A DNA stretch of 64,000 nt, from the NCBI GenBank assembly GCA_016871495.1, contig VHDF01000008.1, forward strand, positions 21,488 through 85,487, in the 5' to 3' direction. Positions 25,081 to 33,013 of the stretch are shown piece after piece. The translations under genes were made by a program, and so were the position numbers. Source of the stretch: Verrucomicrobiota bacterium. Lineage in GTDB: Bacteria > Verrucomicrobiota > Verrucomicrobiia > Limisphaerales > VHDF01. A model generated the notes under the pieces. That model saw only the letters and a list, made by a program, of their open reading frames with translations. It ran no database searches and was not told where the DNA came from. The stretch's first letter is position 1. The number at the start of each line of letters is the position of its first letter.

Positions 25081-26469
25081 TCAGGCCAAAGCTGCATCCG
25101 CCAACGCCAGACTCGCGTCGATGCCTTCGACGATGAAATCAATTTCATCCCGCGTGACCACGAGAGGCGGGACAACCCAAATGCCAAATTTGTCCGACGG
25201 CACGTAGATGCGGCGTTCTTCAAGGAGAAACCGGGAGATGTCTTGCATCACGGTGGGCAGGTACTTCTCCGTGGCCCGCCGTAGCGGCGTTCGTTTCTTG
25301 CGGTCCTTCACCAAATCAAGGGTCCAAAAAAGCCCCAAACCGCGGACATCACCGACGGAAGGATGCCGACTCGCCATGGCTCGCAATCGTTCCCCGAGGT
25401 AGCGCCCCAACTCCTCCGCCCGCTCCACGAGTCGCTCCTCGAAGAGCACGCGGAGGCTCTCCAGAGCGGCCGCGCAGGACAACGCGTGGCCGGAAAAGCT
25501 CAGCCCATGGCCGAAGATGTGCCGTTCGAACACCCTGGAGACCTTCTCACTGAAAATCGTTGCGGCCAAAGGACAGTAGGCCCCAAGCGCCTTTCCCATC
25601 ACGATGATGTCCGGCTCCACCTCGTCGTGCTGGATCGCGAGAAACTTGCCCGTCCTTCCCAGGCCGGTCATCGTTTCATCGGCGATCAGCAGCAGCCCCC
25701 ATCGATCACACAAGTCCCGCAACCCGTGCAAATATCCGGCCGGTGGAGGAATGATGCCGTTGCTTCCCACCACAGGCTCGATCAGAAAGGCCGCCACCCG
25801 GGCATTCCCTCCCTCCTGTTCCACCATGTAATCGAGATACTGCAAATGCCGTTCGACGCCTTCCGCTCCTTCACCAAAGTAAGGCCGGTAATCTCCGGCC
25901 TCGGGAGCGAACACAAATCCTGGCGCGGCGGCCGGCTCCAAAAACCAGCGGCGTGGGTCACCACTGGCGGAGGAGGCACCGAAAGACGACCCATGCCAGG
26001 ATCGATAGCGGGAAATAATTTTGTAAGGAAAGGGATACGGCAGCGACGCGTCCGTATGCGAGGGAGGGGTTCCAAAAGTTTCCGCGTATCGAAACATGCG
26101 GGCGCCCTTGATCGCCGCTTCCACCGCGGAGGCTCCGCTCTGTGAAAAAAACACCCGCTTGCGAGGTGAACCTGGAGTCAACCGCGCCAATTCCGCCGCC
26201 AAAGCCGCGGTGGGCTCCGTGGCAAAATCATCCGTGACATACACCACGGACTCCATCTGGCGCCGCATGGCCTCCAACACGCGAGGATGGTTGAATCCCA
26301 AATTGATGCACTCGTGGGCGCTGCGCAGATCGAAGATGCGCCGCCCCTCCACGGTCGTGATCCAGCAACCGGAGGTACTGGCCACGGGGATGGGACGCGC
26401 CTGCCCTTGCCGCGACCAGCACTGCATGACATGCGCCGACTGGAGCTCAGCAAACGATTCGGTGTGCAT
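25081..26469 (-). CDS. Class III pyridoxal-phosphate aminotransferase
   Basis: A 462-residue fold-type I aminotransferase: DLRSAHECINLGFNHPRV, KRVFFSQSGASAVEAAIKGA, RYRSWHGSSFGASSASGD, FLIEPVVGSNGIIPPP, LLIADETMTGLGRTGK (PLP-binding Asp) and IIVMGKALGAYCPLAA with the PLP lysine. It resembles taurine:pyruvate, beta-alanine or putrescine-type omega-aminotransferases, but the substrate is open. The ATG at 26469 is preferred over a TTG at 26505 because GGAGGG lies 8-9 bases upstream of it. It stands alone, with a MITE-like element B copy just upstream (26539-26660). Confidence 0.88.
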   Translation of the reverse strand: MHTESFAELQSAHVMQCWSRQGQARPIPVASTSGCWITTVEGRRIFDLRSAHECINLGFNHPRVLEAMRRQMESVVYVTDDFATEPTAALAAELARLTPGSPRKRVFFSQSGASAVEAAIKGARMFRYAETFGTPPSHTDASLPYPFPYKIISRYRSWHGSSFGASSASGDPRRWFLEPAAAPGFVFAPEAGDYRPYFGEGAEGVERHLQYLDYMVEQEGGNARVAAFLIEPVVGSNGIIPPPAGYLHGLRDLCDRWGLLLIADETMTGLGRTGKFLAIQHDEVEPDIIVMGKALGAYCPLAATIFSEKVSRVFERHIFGHGLSFSGHALSCAAALESLRVLFEERLVERAEELGRYLGERLRAMASRHPSVGDVRGLGLFWTLDLVKDRKKRTPLRRATEKYLPTVMQDISRFLLEERRIYVPSDKFGIWVVPPLVVTRDEIDFIVEGIDASLALADAALA

Positions 26470-26538
26470 ACGCCGAACCCTCCGAATCCCACCCAGGCTT
26501 GGCAAGTCTGGAAGTCAACCCCGCAACTTCTGCGGCGC

Positions 26539-26660
26539 ATCCCGATGTTGCCGGTGATGCAGGTAGGGCGCGTCCGTCCCGGCGCGCCGCCGGAGCATGA
26601 TGTTTTGCATCCAGTGGGCGGCGGGCTGGGACAGGCCCGCCCTACCAACAACATCGGGAC
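26539..26660. mobile_element. MITE-like element B, copy 2 (122 bp)
   Basis: Same length and sequence as the copy at 1662-1783, again starting ATCCCGATGTTG; the right end reads CAACATCGGGAC, one base off the perfect repeat. It lies about 70 bases upstream of the aminotransferase start and could carry or disturb its promoter. Confidence 0.8.
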
Positions 26661-26798
26661 GCACGGCAACTTCTGGAAACAACCTCCCCAATCTCAGAAC
26701 TCCTGACCTGTCGTGGAATCGGGTTGAGCCCGCTTGGCGGTAGATGAGGTCAGGAGATCGGAAGAATCGTTTCGGTTAGGTAAGCAAGCCCGCCTTCA

Positions 26799-27022
26799 AT
26801 CCCAAAGGGATTGTGTCCTCCAGCCCAAGGTTGCGAGGAACGAGCTACCTTGGGTTGCCGTTTGGAATTCAATTCAACCGCAACGCGGTTGTGGCTTTAC
26901 CCCGCCAAACGGAAATAGGTTTTCGTCACAACCCCGTTGGGGTTGGTTTCCATGGGCGAACCGTGACCCAAGGTAGCTCGTTTCTCGCAACCTTGGGCTC
27001 CGGGACGGAATCCCTTCGGGAT
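26799..27022. mobile_element. Foldback element C, copy 1 (224 bp, about 57-bp terminal inverted repeats)
   Basis: The left arm (ATCCCAAAGGGATTG ... AGCTACCTTGGGT) is the near-perfect reverse complement of the right arm (ACCCAAGGTAGCTCG ... AATCCCTTCGGGAT). The unique middle contains AACCGCAACGCGGTTGTGG. A left-truncated copy lies at 32536-32701. The full copy should fold into one long hairpin; no coding capacity. It lies in the 969-bp gap between the aminotransferase and the cNMP-binding gene, in which no gene is seen. Confidence 0.8.
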
Positions 27023-27239
27023 TCTTGGCCGGACGAGTTTGAGTTGCGTTACGTCGGTTGCAAAGGGTTTAACTTCAAAACGGCAATTGCCCTTCATGAA
27101 TCCTCGCAAGGTCCTGGCGATAAAGCCAATTCGATTCACTCACCAGATCCATCAAGGATAGGCCTCGTGCTTCGTTATGTCTTTCTCATCCAGGCCTTTT
27201 CAAATCTTTGCCTCGCACAACTGTCGTTCTAAGGATTCT

Positions 27240-27300
27240 CTTCCCGGCTCATTGTCGTTCCACTCCCCCTTCCCTCCGCTTCGAGGTCAGGAGGTCTGAT
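27240..27300. repeat. Short repeat F, copy 1
   Basis: About 60 bp (TTCCCGGCTCATTGTCGTTC ... CGCTTCGAGG) that recurs at 32892-32957. In both places it lies about 200 bases beyond foldback element C, so C and F may belong to one larger decayed unit. Confidence 0.65.
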
Positions 27301-27338
27301 CCGGATAATTCATACTGAGCTTGAATCCGCGACAGTGT

Positions 27339-27408
27339 GCCGCGTGAGGGCACGCGGCCTACAATCGCGCCTGCCTCTGTGTTTGTAGGCCCGGTGTCCT
27401 CACCGGGC
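27339..27408. repeat. Paired tetraloop hairpins (REP/BIME-like)
   Basis: GCCGCGTG-aggg-CACGCGGC (27339-27358) and GCCCGGTG-tcct-CACCGGGC (27389-27408) are two perfect 8-bp stems with 4-base loops, joined by CCTACAA ... TTGTAGG, which also pair. The block lies 30 bases behind the stop of the cNMP-binding gene on the minus strand and may act as its terminator or protect its message. Confidence 0.65.
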
Positions 27409-27437
27409 GTCCCGTTCATGAAATATGCGGTCTGAGT

Positions 27438-27929
27438 CTACCCGTCCAGCGCCGACTCCACTTCCCGAGCCAGTAACTGCTGACGTGCGGCATGCAACCG
27501 GCGCATCGCGACCCTCGCCACTCGCTTCATGAGCTCATAACCGAACTCATGATCGCGTTCCGCGGTCACGAGCAAATGTCCTCCGTTCAAAATCAAAGCC
27601 TGGACGGGTTCCAATGCACGCGCTTGAAACTGCCAGGCGAACGGAGGAAAAAGCCACGACCACCCAAGGGCTTCGCCTGCTTCCACATTTTGAATCGTGA
27701 CCGTCCCGTCCGCGGGTTGGTGAGCTTCCACGGAAACCCTGCCACTCTCAATGAGGTAGAAGGAACTCGCGGGCTCGCCTTGCCGAAACAGAACGTGATT
27801 GGGTGGGAATTTCGCTTCGCGCGCACCGGTGGCCAGTTCTTGCAATAGCCGGGCATCCATCCCTGCGCAGAACGGATGCTGCGCGATTCTTTCCGCCATG
27901 GTTTTCATTGGGGGGCCTTTCGATTCCAT
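27438..27929 (-). CDS. Cyclic nucleotide-binding domain protein (Crp-like sensor domain without DNA-binding domain)
   Basis: The 163-residue protein is a single cNMP-binding beta-roll: FPPNHVLFRQGEPASSFYLIESGRVSV matches the hallmark of the Crp/Fnr sensor fold, followed by VTIQNVEAGEALGWSWLF and a C-terminal helix. No helix-turn-helix follows, so it is not a complete transcription factor. Such stand-alone domains can bind cAMP, cGMP or another ligand, or none. The phosphate-binding RxA motif of true cAMP binders is not clear. GGAG lies 8 bases before the ATG at 27929; a second in-frame ATG (27908) is preceded by AAAGG and is also possible. The 105-codon gene at 27963-28280 precedes it closely. 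Confidence 0.82.
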   Translation of the reverse strand: MESKGPPMKTMAERIAQHPFCAGMDARLLQELATGAREAKFPPNHVLFRQGEPASSFYLIESGRVSVEAHQPADGTVTIQNVEAGEALGWSWLFPPFAWQFQARALEPVQALILNGGHLLVTAERDHEFGYELMKRVARVAMRRLHAARQQLLAREVESALDG

Positions 27930-27962
27930 AGGACTGCTCCATGCTCACGACCATCGTGTATT

Positions 27963-28280
27963 TCAGTGTAAAACCGCGTGCAGCGCCGGGGACGATTCCC
28001 GCACTTTGCGCACCCAACGGCTGAAAATGTCACGGGTCATTTCGCGGCATTCTCCGGCTTCCGCCGACTCGTTGACGGTGTGATCTGCCGGCAGCCAGTC
28101 GGCACGGACGTGACGTTCCTTCGCCGTCAAACTAACCGGCCGCAAGAATGACTTGAGCTCCACCAGAAGCCTGCGACCCGGTTCGTCATGCATGGCTTGG
28201 GCCTCCGCCACCAGTTCGAAAGTCTCGCCATTCAACTGAACGCAACCAAGGGCTTCGCACGTGTCGATCACATGTTTCAT
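27963..28280 (-). CDS. Small protein of unknown function
   Basis: A 105-residue frame (MKHVIDTCEALGCVQLNGET ... SPALHAVLH) with one Trp-containing motif SRWVRKVRESSPALHAVL. I recognise no family. It lies between the CotH-kinase gene (92 bases upstream) and the cNMP-binding gene (33 bases downstream) on the same strand. Spacing and amino-acid composition fit a real gene, but there is no homology to prove it. It could be a small regulator or partner of the cNMP-binding protein. Confidence 0.5.
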   Translation of the reverse strand: MKHVIDTCEALGCVQLNGETFELVAEAQAMHDEPGRRLLVELKSFLRPVSLTAKERHVRADWLPADHTVNESAEAGECREMTRDIFSRWVRKVRESSPALHAVLH

Positions 28281-28372
28281 ATCCGCCCGCAGCCTTCCAC
28301 CGAGCCGTATCCGCCACCTCCCAAAGCTTGGGAAGGATGCACCGGATTTTGCGGGATCCTTCGAGCCCCCCT

Positions 28373-31300
28373 CTACTCCAGCTCAAACCGAAGGCGCCAG
28401 TAACCGGCGCGGGCTCCCGGAGCCGGGGACGCATCGACGGACGCCCGAAAAGCATCCATCACCCTTCCATCCGGCAAGGGGGTTGTGGCCGCCAGTTTCA
28501 ACCCCGCGCCAGCCAATGACCAGGTGGACAGGTCGAAGCTGTGCTCCCAAACCATTCGCACGCCTTGAATTCCCGGTTGCCTCACGAATCTCAATTCAAG
28601 ATGAGGCAAGCCGTCCACCCGGACAACCACGGCCTGAACAGAGTCTCGCGAATGGGGATTCTCCGGATCCGTGCCGGAGAGAAACTCCGTCAAATCAGTG
28701 GCCCCGTCTCCATCACCATCCCGCGCCGGTTCACCTTGAAATCGGGGAGATCCCGTGCCGGACACTCCCGGCGTTCCTCCCGATCTTGCGCTCGCGGTCC
28801 AGCTCCCAGGGTTGTTCCAATCATCCCCCGCTTTGGGATGCTTGATGACGTAGCTCTTGCCCTCGGCCAAAGCCTCGTCTGGCCATAAACTGGTGTCATT
28901 GTACTGAAACTCCTGGATCACTTCCCCACGGGCGTCCCTCCAGATCAAAGTCTCACCTCCATTGTCCAACCGCCCCGCGTACTGCCCCAGAATGTTTCCC
29001 GCCGGAACGTGCGGATTCCTCATCTCAAAAGCGCGCCGATCGGCTACGAGCACACGGGATTCTCCCGGGCCGAGAAATCGAGCACCCGCGGCGGCGTGAT
29101 CAAAGGCGAACGAAACGCCCTTGGTCAACGAAACCCCCTTCAGATCGACCGTGTGGACCGACACATTCATCAACTCCAGGAACTCGAATTGAGAGGCTTC
29201 AACCAGTCCCGCGCGCTTCTCCTCCTCACTCAGTTCTGCGGGTTGAAACATCAGTTCAGAAATAACAACGTTCCCCCGCTTCGCGGGAACAGGCCCGACC
29301 AGATACGCTTCCTCCAGCAGCGGAGACCACTGATTCTGAACCAAGGTCCTCGCCTTGAGCACGCGCGAGCGATCCAGCAAGATCGGGGAGCTGTATCGCG
29401 TAGCGGCCGGGGACACCACGCCGCCGGGACGACGCGGATCCGATCCATCCAGGGTGTAGTAAATCGTTCCTTGCGGGTATTGCACTCCAGCCGCCACACG
29501 TTGAAATGGAGAGATCGAAATCTCCACAGGCGCGTCAAGAATGCCTCCCCTTCGACTGGGTTGCGGCGGACGAAGCACGGTGTTTAACGTGCGAAGGCTT
29601 TGATCATCGAGCCACTCCAACCTCTGCCGCAGCCAGTTCCTCATATAACCCACTTCAGCCTGCCACGTCCTCAAGGTTGTGGCCGCGGCTGGATTAGGCC
29701 AATCCCTCACGCCCAAACCAGGCCAGCGCCTGAAATGGCGAGCCACGGGGTTTTGGATGTTCGCCGGGGCCCGATTGCTGATGGCTCCCTCATAGCCGTC
29801 CAACAGCGTCTTCATGTATCCGTCGATGGTCGAGGTAATCCGTTCCTCGGAGAGGATTTCCCGCCGCCATTCCCAATACCGGTCCCAATGCGCAAGTCGA
29901 TACTCCGGGTCGTTATGCAACCTCGGATAATAATTCTGCCCCACTCCGCCCGCGATATCGTAGAGCCATCCCGAGAATCGATCGCCGGTGGCGTAATCCG
30001 CGTTGCCCAGGGAAATATTGAAATCCCACAACGGCCCGGATCGCAACCGGCCCGCGCGATCCTTGTGGAAATACGTGCTGAAAACGTATCCGTCCACCTG
30101 CTTGGCCACCTCGAGCATCCACTGGGCGTCGATGAAGGTGTCCGGGTCTAGATAAGCCCGATACCCGGCAGTGCTGTCACGAAAATTGGACCCCATCAAA
30201 GCCGTTTCAAACGAGGACAAAAATCCTCTCAGATAATTGAGCTGAGCGGGATTGATCTGATCCGGATCAAAACTTTGCAACGGCATGTTGAACCTCGGCG
30301 TGGTCCAGCGCGTCTTGACGGGATCCTCCTTGTCCTTTCGAAAAATGTATCCTCCTGTAATCAATTCAGGATCGGTCGTCTTCGAATTCAAGTTCTCCAA
30401 TGGAACCCGATCCTTCCCGCGCTTCATTTTCTCCATCAGCACATAGATGCCCCGGTAACTCCCATAACCCACCTTGCCGCTCGCCGGGTTGGATTGATGG
30501 AAAAAGAGCTCCACAAAACGCGTCCGCATCGCCGTCCCATCCTGTCCGCGCATGCTTCGCATCCAATCGAACACCAGCTTGTTCCGCATCAAGGTCTTCT
30601 CGCTCCAGGGACCGTAAAGAATCCAATCCGATTCCTCCGGCATGCCCGCCAGGGAAGCATCCAAATCCTTTCCCTCTTCGTCCCGCAACTCCAAGGCATA
30701 ACTCTTCTGGCCAAAGCCGGAAGAGCTTTCACCACGCACGTGCGCTCCCGCCGGACCCGCGTAATCCGGCGGTCCTCTTAATGAAGCCCGCCCGGTCACA
30801 GGGTCAGGACTCAACACCACGGCATAGACCGGTCGGAATGGATTCGAACCACCACTCGATCCGTCCACTCCAAAACCAAACGATTCGAGAAACACTAGCG
30901 GCAGGTTCGAGTCGAAAACTCGCTCGCTTCCGTTATAGCGGGTCAATGTTTCGTCCAAGAAAACAAAAGTTCTCCCCGTGATCCTGCCCGGCAAGTATCC
31001 GGGCGCGTAAGCCCGGGCACGCACCATGGTCAACCGCTGAAGTGCGATCGGCCCTGAATAAATCGCCGAGGACGGACCGGGTTCTGTTCGATCCAAGGTG
31101 TAGCGAATGACCAATCCAGGAACAGGAGAGGACTCAAGGACCAAGTGGACCGCTGAATCCAAAAGTACCCCGGCGTGGGAAAACTGAACTTCGGGAGCAA
31201 ATCCCTTTTCCTGAGGTATTGACACATTAACGGCCCCTGGAGACGGGGGGAACATATGGCCTCGCAGCCTCGAATTCGCGTGCTCCCCAAAACTGGCACC

Positions 31301-32503
31301 TCGATCCTGTGGCCCATACTCCATGAAACTCTGGATGGTCTGCCCATCAGGCCGCACCAGCGCCAGAAACCCACCCTGAGGAGACAGCTCAAAGGATGCG
31401 TGCAGAAAACGATTCGTAGCCAGACTGCGGTTTCTGCCCGACGCGAACACCACCTGGTAGCTGTAAGGCGACATCACCAAACTCGGTATTTTCCAACGAG
31501 TGAGGTTGGACCGGGAATCCGTCACGAACCAACCGGTCAGGTCCACACTCGACTCCGACCCGTTGAGCAACTCGAACCAGGAAGGCGTTTTCGCAAATTC
31601 ATCCTCAAAATCCGAGTTGACCGCCGCGAGTTCGGATACGATGGGACCTCCCCGGTCCACCACCGGCACGACTTGAGTCGTCGCCCGCAGGTTATCGATG
31701 GCCAAGTCCATCGTCCGAGTCGTTGTGCGAGCCGTGAAACCGAATTGGTCTCCGAGCCGCGGATTAAACCCCGGCAGCACCAAATCACTGCAAACCACTT
31801 TCCCATCGTAGGTGACATCCAATCCAAACTCGTCCCACCGGATCGAAAGCGGTCGGAAGAGCATCTCGTAAACGAAGACCCGCGGAAACTTGGCCGCGAG
31901 CACGCCCCCAACCGAGACGACGATGGCTGAGTTCCCCGTCTCTTCGTCGAAAGGGTCGAAAGCCAGCGTCATCCCACCCGGCAGGGGCGCGAATCCGCCC
32001 TCGCCTGTGCCGGCGTCGAGAGGCAATTTTCCCAAACTGATGGACCACCCTTCCCCTGTTTCCTGATCGTCGGGACGATTCATCCCGATCGTGCAGCTCA
32101 ATTCGAAAGAGCGCATCACTCCGTTGGGATCGAGCACGGGCAGTCGAAACGCCGCAGCGCTATGTTCCACACTCCGGTGCGAGAGCCATAAAGCGCGATT
32201 CACTACTTTGCCGAGAACCGCCGCCCCACCATCCCTCCGTTCCACAGTCACCGAGGAACCATCCGAAAGTTCGCCTGTGCCATCGGCATACTCGAAAGTT
32301 TGCGCGCCGCCCGCGCCAGGATAAACCCCGGCGTAATCATCAAAACTCAGAAAGAGAAGGAGGACCCAACTCCACGCGAACACTCGAAACCAACTCAGGC
32401 CTCCCCGGGCAGATTTGTTCCGCGGACTCAAGTCCGAGTCGGAGTCCTCCTCACGAAGGCAGGACACCGTTGCGACGCGCATCTCGTGCATGACTCCTAC
32501 CAT
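28373..32503 (-). CDS. Secreted CotH-kinase/lamin-tail/chitobiase-C multidomain protein
   Basis: A 1376-residue exported protein; a hydrophobic segment near residue 42 (WSWVLLLFLSF) serves as signal. Domain order by sequence: a LamG-like beta-sandwich (about 60-280), a lamin-tail domain (about 284-410, VSELAAVNSD, GWFVTDSRSN), a chitobiase C-terminal-like domain (about 444-505, IRYTLDRTEPGPSS), a CotH-type kinase domain (about 528-968, with VRGESSSGFGQKSYALEL and YGPWSEKTLMRNKL), a second chitobiase-like domain (about 1000-1064, YYTLDGSDPR), a second lamin-tail (about 1078-1224, VISELMFQP) and a Ca-binding DGDGDGATDLTEFLSGTDP. CotH domains phosphorylate serines of secreted proteins. Here the partner is unknown; the giant surface-protein genes upstream are candidates. 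The exact start is uncertain (32503, 32491 or 32482). Confidence 0.88.
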   Translation of the reverse strand: MVGVMHEMRVATVSCLREEDSDSDLSPRNKSARGGLSWFRVFAWSWVLLLFLSFDDYAGVYPGAGGAQTFEYADGTGELSDGSSVTVERRDGGAAVLGKVVNRALWLSHRSVEHSAAAFRLPVLDPNGVMRSFELSCTIGMNRPDDQETGEGWSISLGKLPLDAGTGEGGFAPLPGGMTLAFDPFDEETGNSAIVVSVGGVLAAKFPRVFVYEMLFRPLSIRWDEFGLDVTYDGKVVCSDLVLPGFNPRLGDQFGFTARTTTRTMDLAIDNLRATTQVVPVVDRGGPIVSELAAVNSDFEDEFAKTPSWFELLNGSESSVDLTGWFVTDSRSNLTRWKIPSLVMSPYSYQVVFASGRNRSLATNRFLHASFELSPQGGFLALVRPDGQTIQSFMEYGPQDRGASFGEHANSRLRGHMFPPSPGAVNVSIPQEKGFAPEVQFSHAGVLLDSAVHLVLESSPVPGLVIRYTLDRTEPGPSSAIYSGPIALQRLTMVRARAYAPGYLPGRITGRTFVFLDETLTRYNGSERVFDSNLPLVFLESFGFGVDGSSGGSNPFRPVYAVVLSPDPVTGRASLRGPPDYAGPAGAHVRGESSSGFGQKSYALELRDEEGKDLDASLAGMPEESDWILYGPWSEKTLMRNKLVFDWMRSMRGQDGTAMRTRFVELFFHQSNPASGKVGYGSYRGIYVLMEKMKRGKDRVPLENLNSKTTDPELITGGYIFRKDKEDPVKTRWTTPRFNMPLQSFDPDQINPAQLNYLRGFLSSFETALMGSNFRDSTAGYRAYLDPDTFIDAQWMLEVAKQVDGYVFSTYFHKDRAGRLRSGPLWDFNISLGNADYATGDRFSGWLYDIAGGVGQNYYPRLHNDPEYRLAHWDRYWEWRREILSEERITSTIDGYMKTLLDGYEGAISNRAPANIQNPVARHFRRWPGLGVRDWPNPAAATTLRTWQAEVGYMRNWLRQRLEWLDDQSLRTLNTVLRPPQPSRRGGILDAPVEISISPFQRVAAGVQYPQGTIYYTLDGSDPRRPGGVVSPAATRYSSPILLDRSRVLKARTLVQNQWSPLLEEAYLVGPVPAKRGNVVISELMFQPAELSEEEKRAGLVEASQFEFLELMNVSVHTVDLKGVSLTKGVSFAFDHAAAGARFLGPGESRVLVADRRAFEMRNPHVPAGNILGQYAGRLDNGGETLIWRDARGEVIQEFQYNDTSLWPDEALAEGKSYVIKHPKAGDDWNNPGSWTASARSGGTPGVSGTGSPRFQGEPARDGDGDGATDLTEFLSGTDPENPHSRDSVQAVVVRVDGLPHLELRFVRQPGIQGVRMVWEHSFDLSTWSLAGAGLKLAATTPLPDGRVMDAFRASVDASPAPGARAGYWRLRFELE

Positions 32504-32535
32504 CCGGCAACTCCTCGAACCTGGAAAGGAATTCC

Positions 32536-32701
32536 TGCCGCTTGGAATGAATTCAACCGCAACGCGGTTGTGGCTTTAACCTGCCAAACAGAAATAGGTT
32601 TTCATCACAACCTCGTTGGGTTTGGTTTCCATGGGCGAACCGTGACCCAAGGTAGCTCGTTCCTCGCAACCTTGGGCTCACGGACGGAATCCCGTTGGGA
32701 T
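32536..32701. mobile_element. Foldback element C, copy 2 (left-truncated)
   Basis: Matches the middle and right arm of element C copy 1 and lacks the left arm. It sits directly upstream of the CotH gene start, in the 510-bp gap 32504-33013. That gap also holds repeat F copy 2 and, near 32778-32850, a degraded inverted piece of repeat E (CGCGGCGTTTACGCCG). No gene is seen in the gap. Confidence 0.72.
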
Positions 32702-32891
32702 GCTTGAGGTGCTCGACATGCCTGTCCTGGTGTATTCTTACGCATCAAAGCGAGTGGAACCCATCGGGCGATCAGGAGCGCGGCGTTTACGCCGTTCCAG
32801 GATGTGATGGCATGGGCGCTTGGCATGTTCAAGGTGCGAGGTTTGTTGGAAGAGCAAACCCTCCCTGCCGTCCCCGAAAAGTCCAAGACCT

Positions 32892-32957
32892 CCTCTTCCC
32901 GGCTCATTTTCGTTCCACTCCCCACCCTTCCCTCCGCTTCGAGATTCGGAGGTCTGA
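32892..32957. repeat. Short repeat F, copy 2
   Basis: About 60 bp sharing TTCCCGGCTCATT and CCCTTCCCTCCGCTTCGAG with 27240-27300. It lies just behind the stop of the gene 33014-36733. Confidence 0.62.
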
Positions 32958-33013
32958 AGCTTCAAACTACACCGTCTTTCATCAACCGCCCTCCACCCTT
33001 GCTCAAAAGCTCC

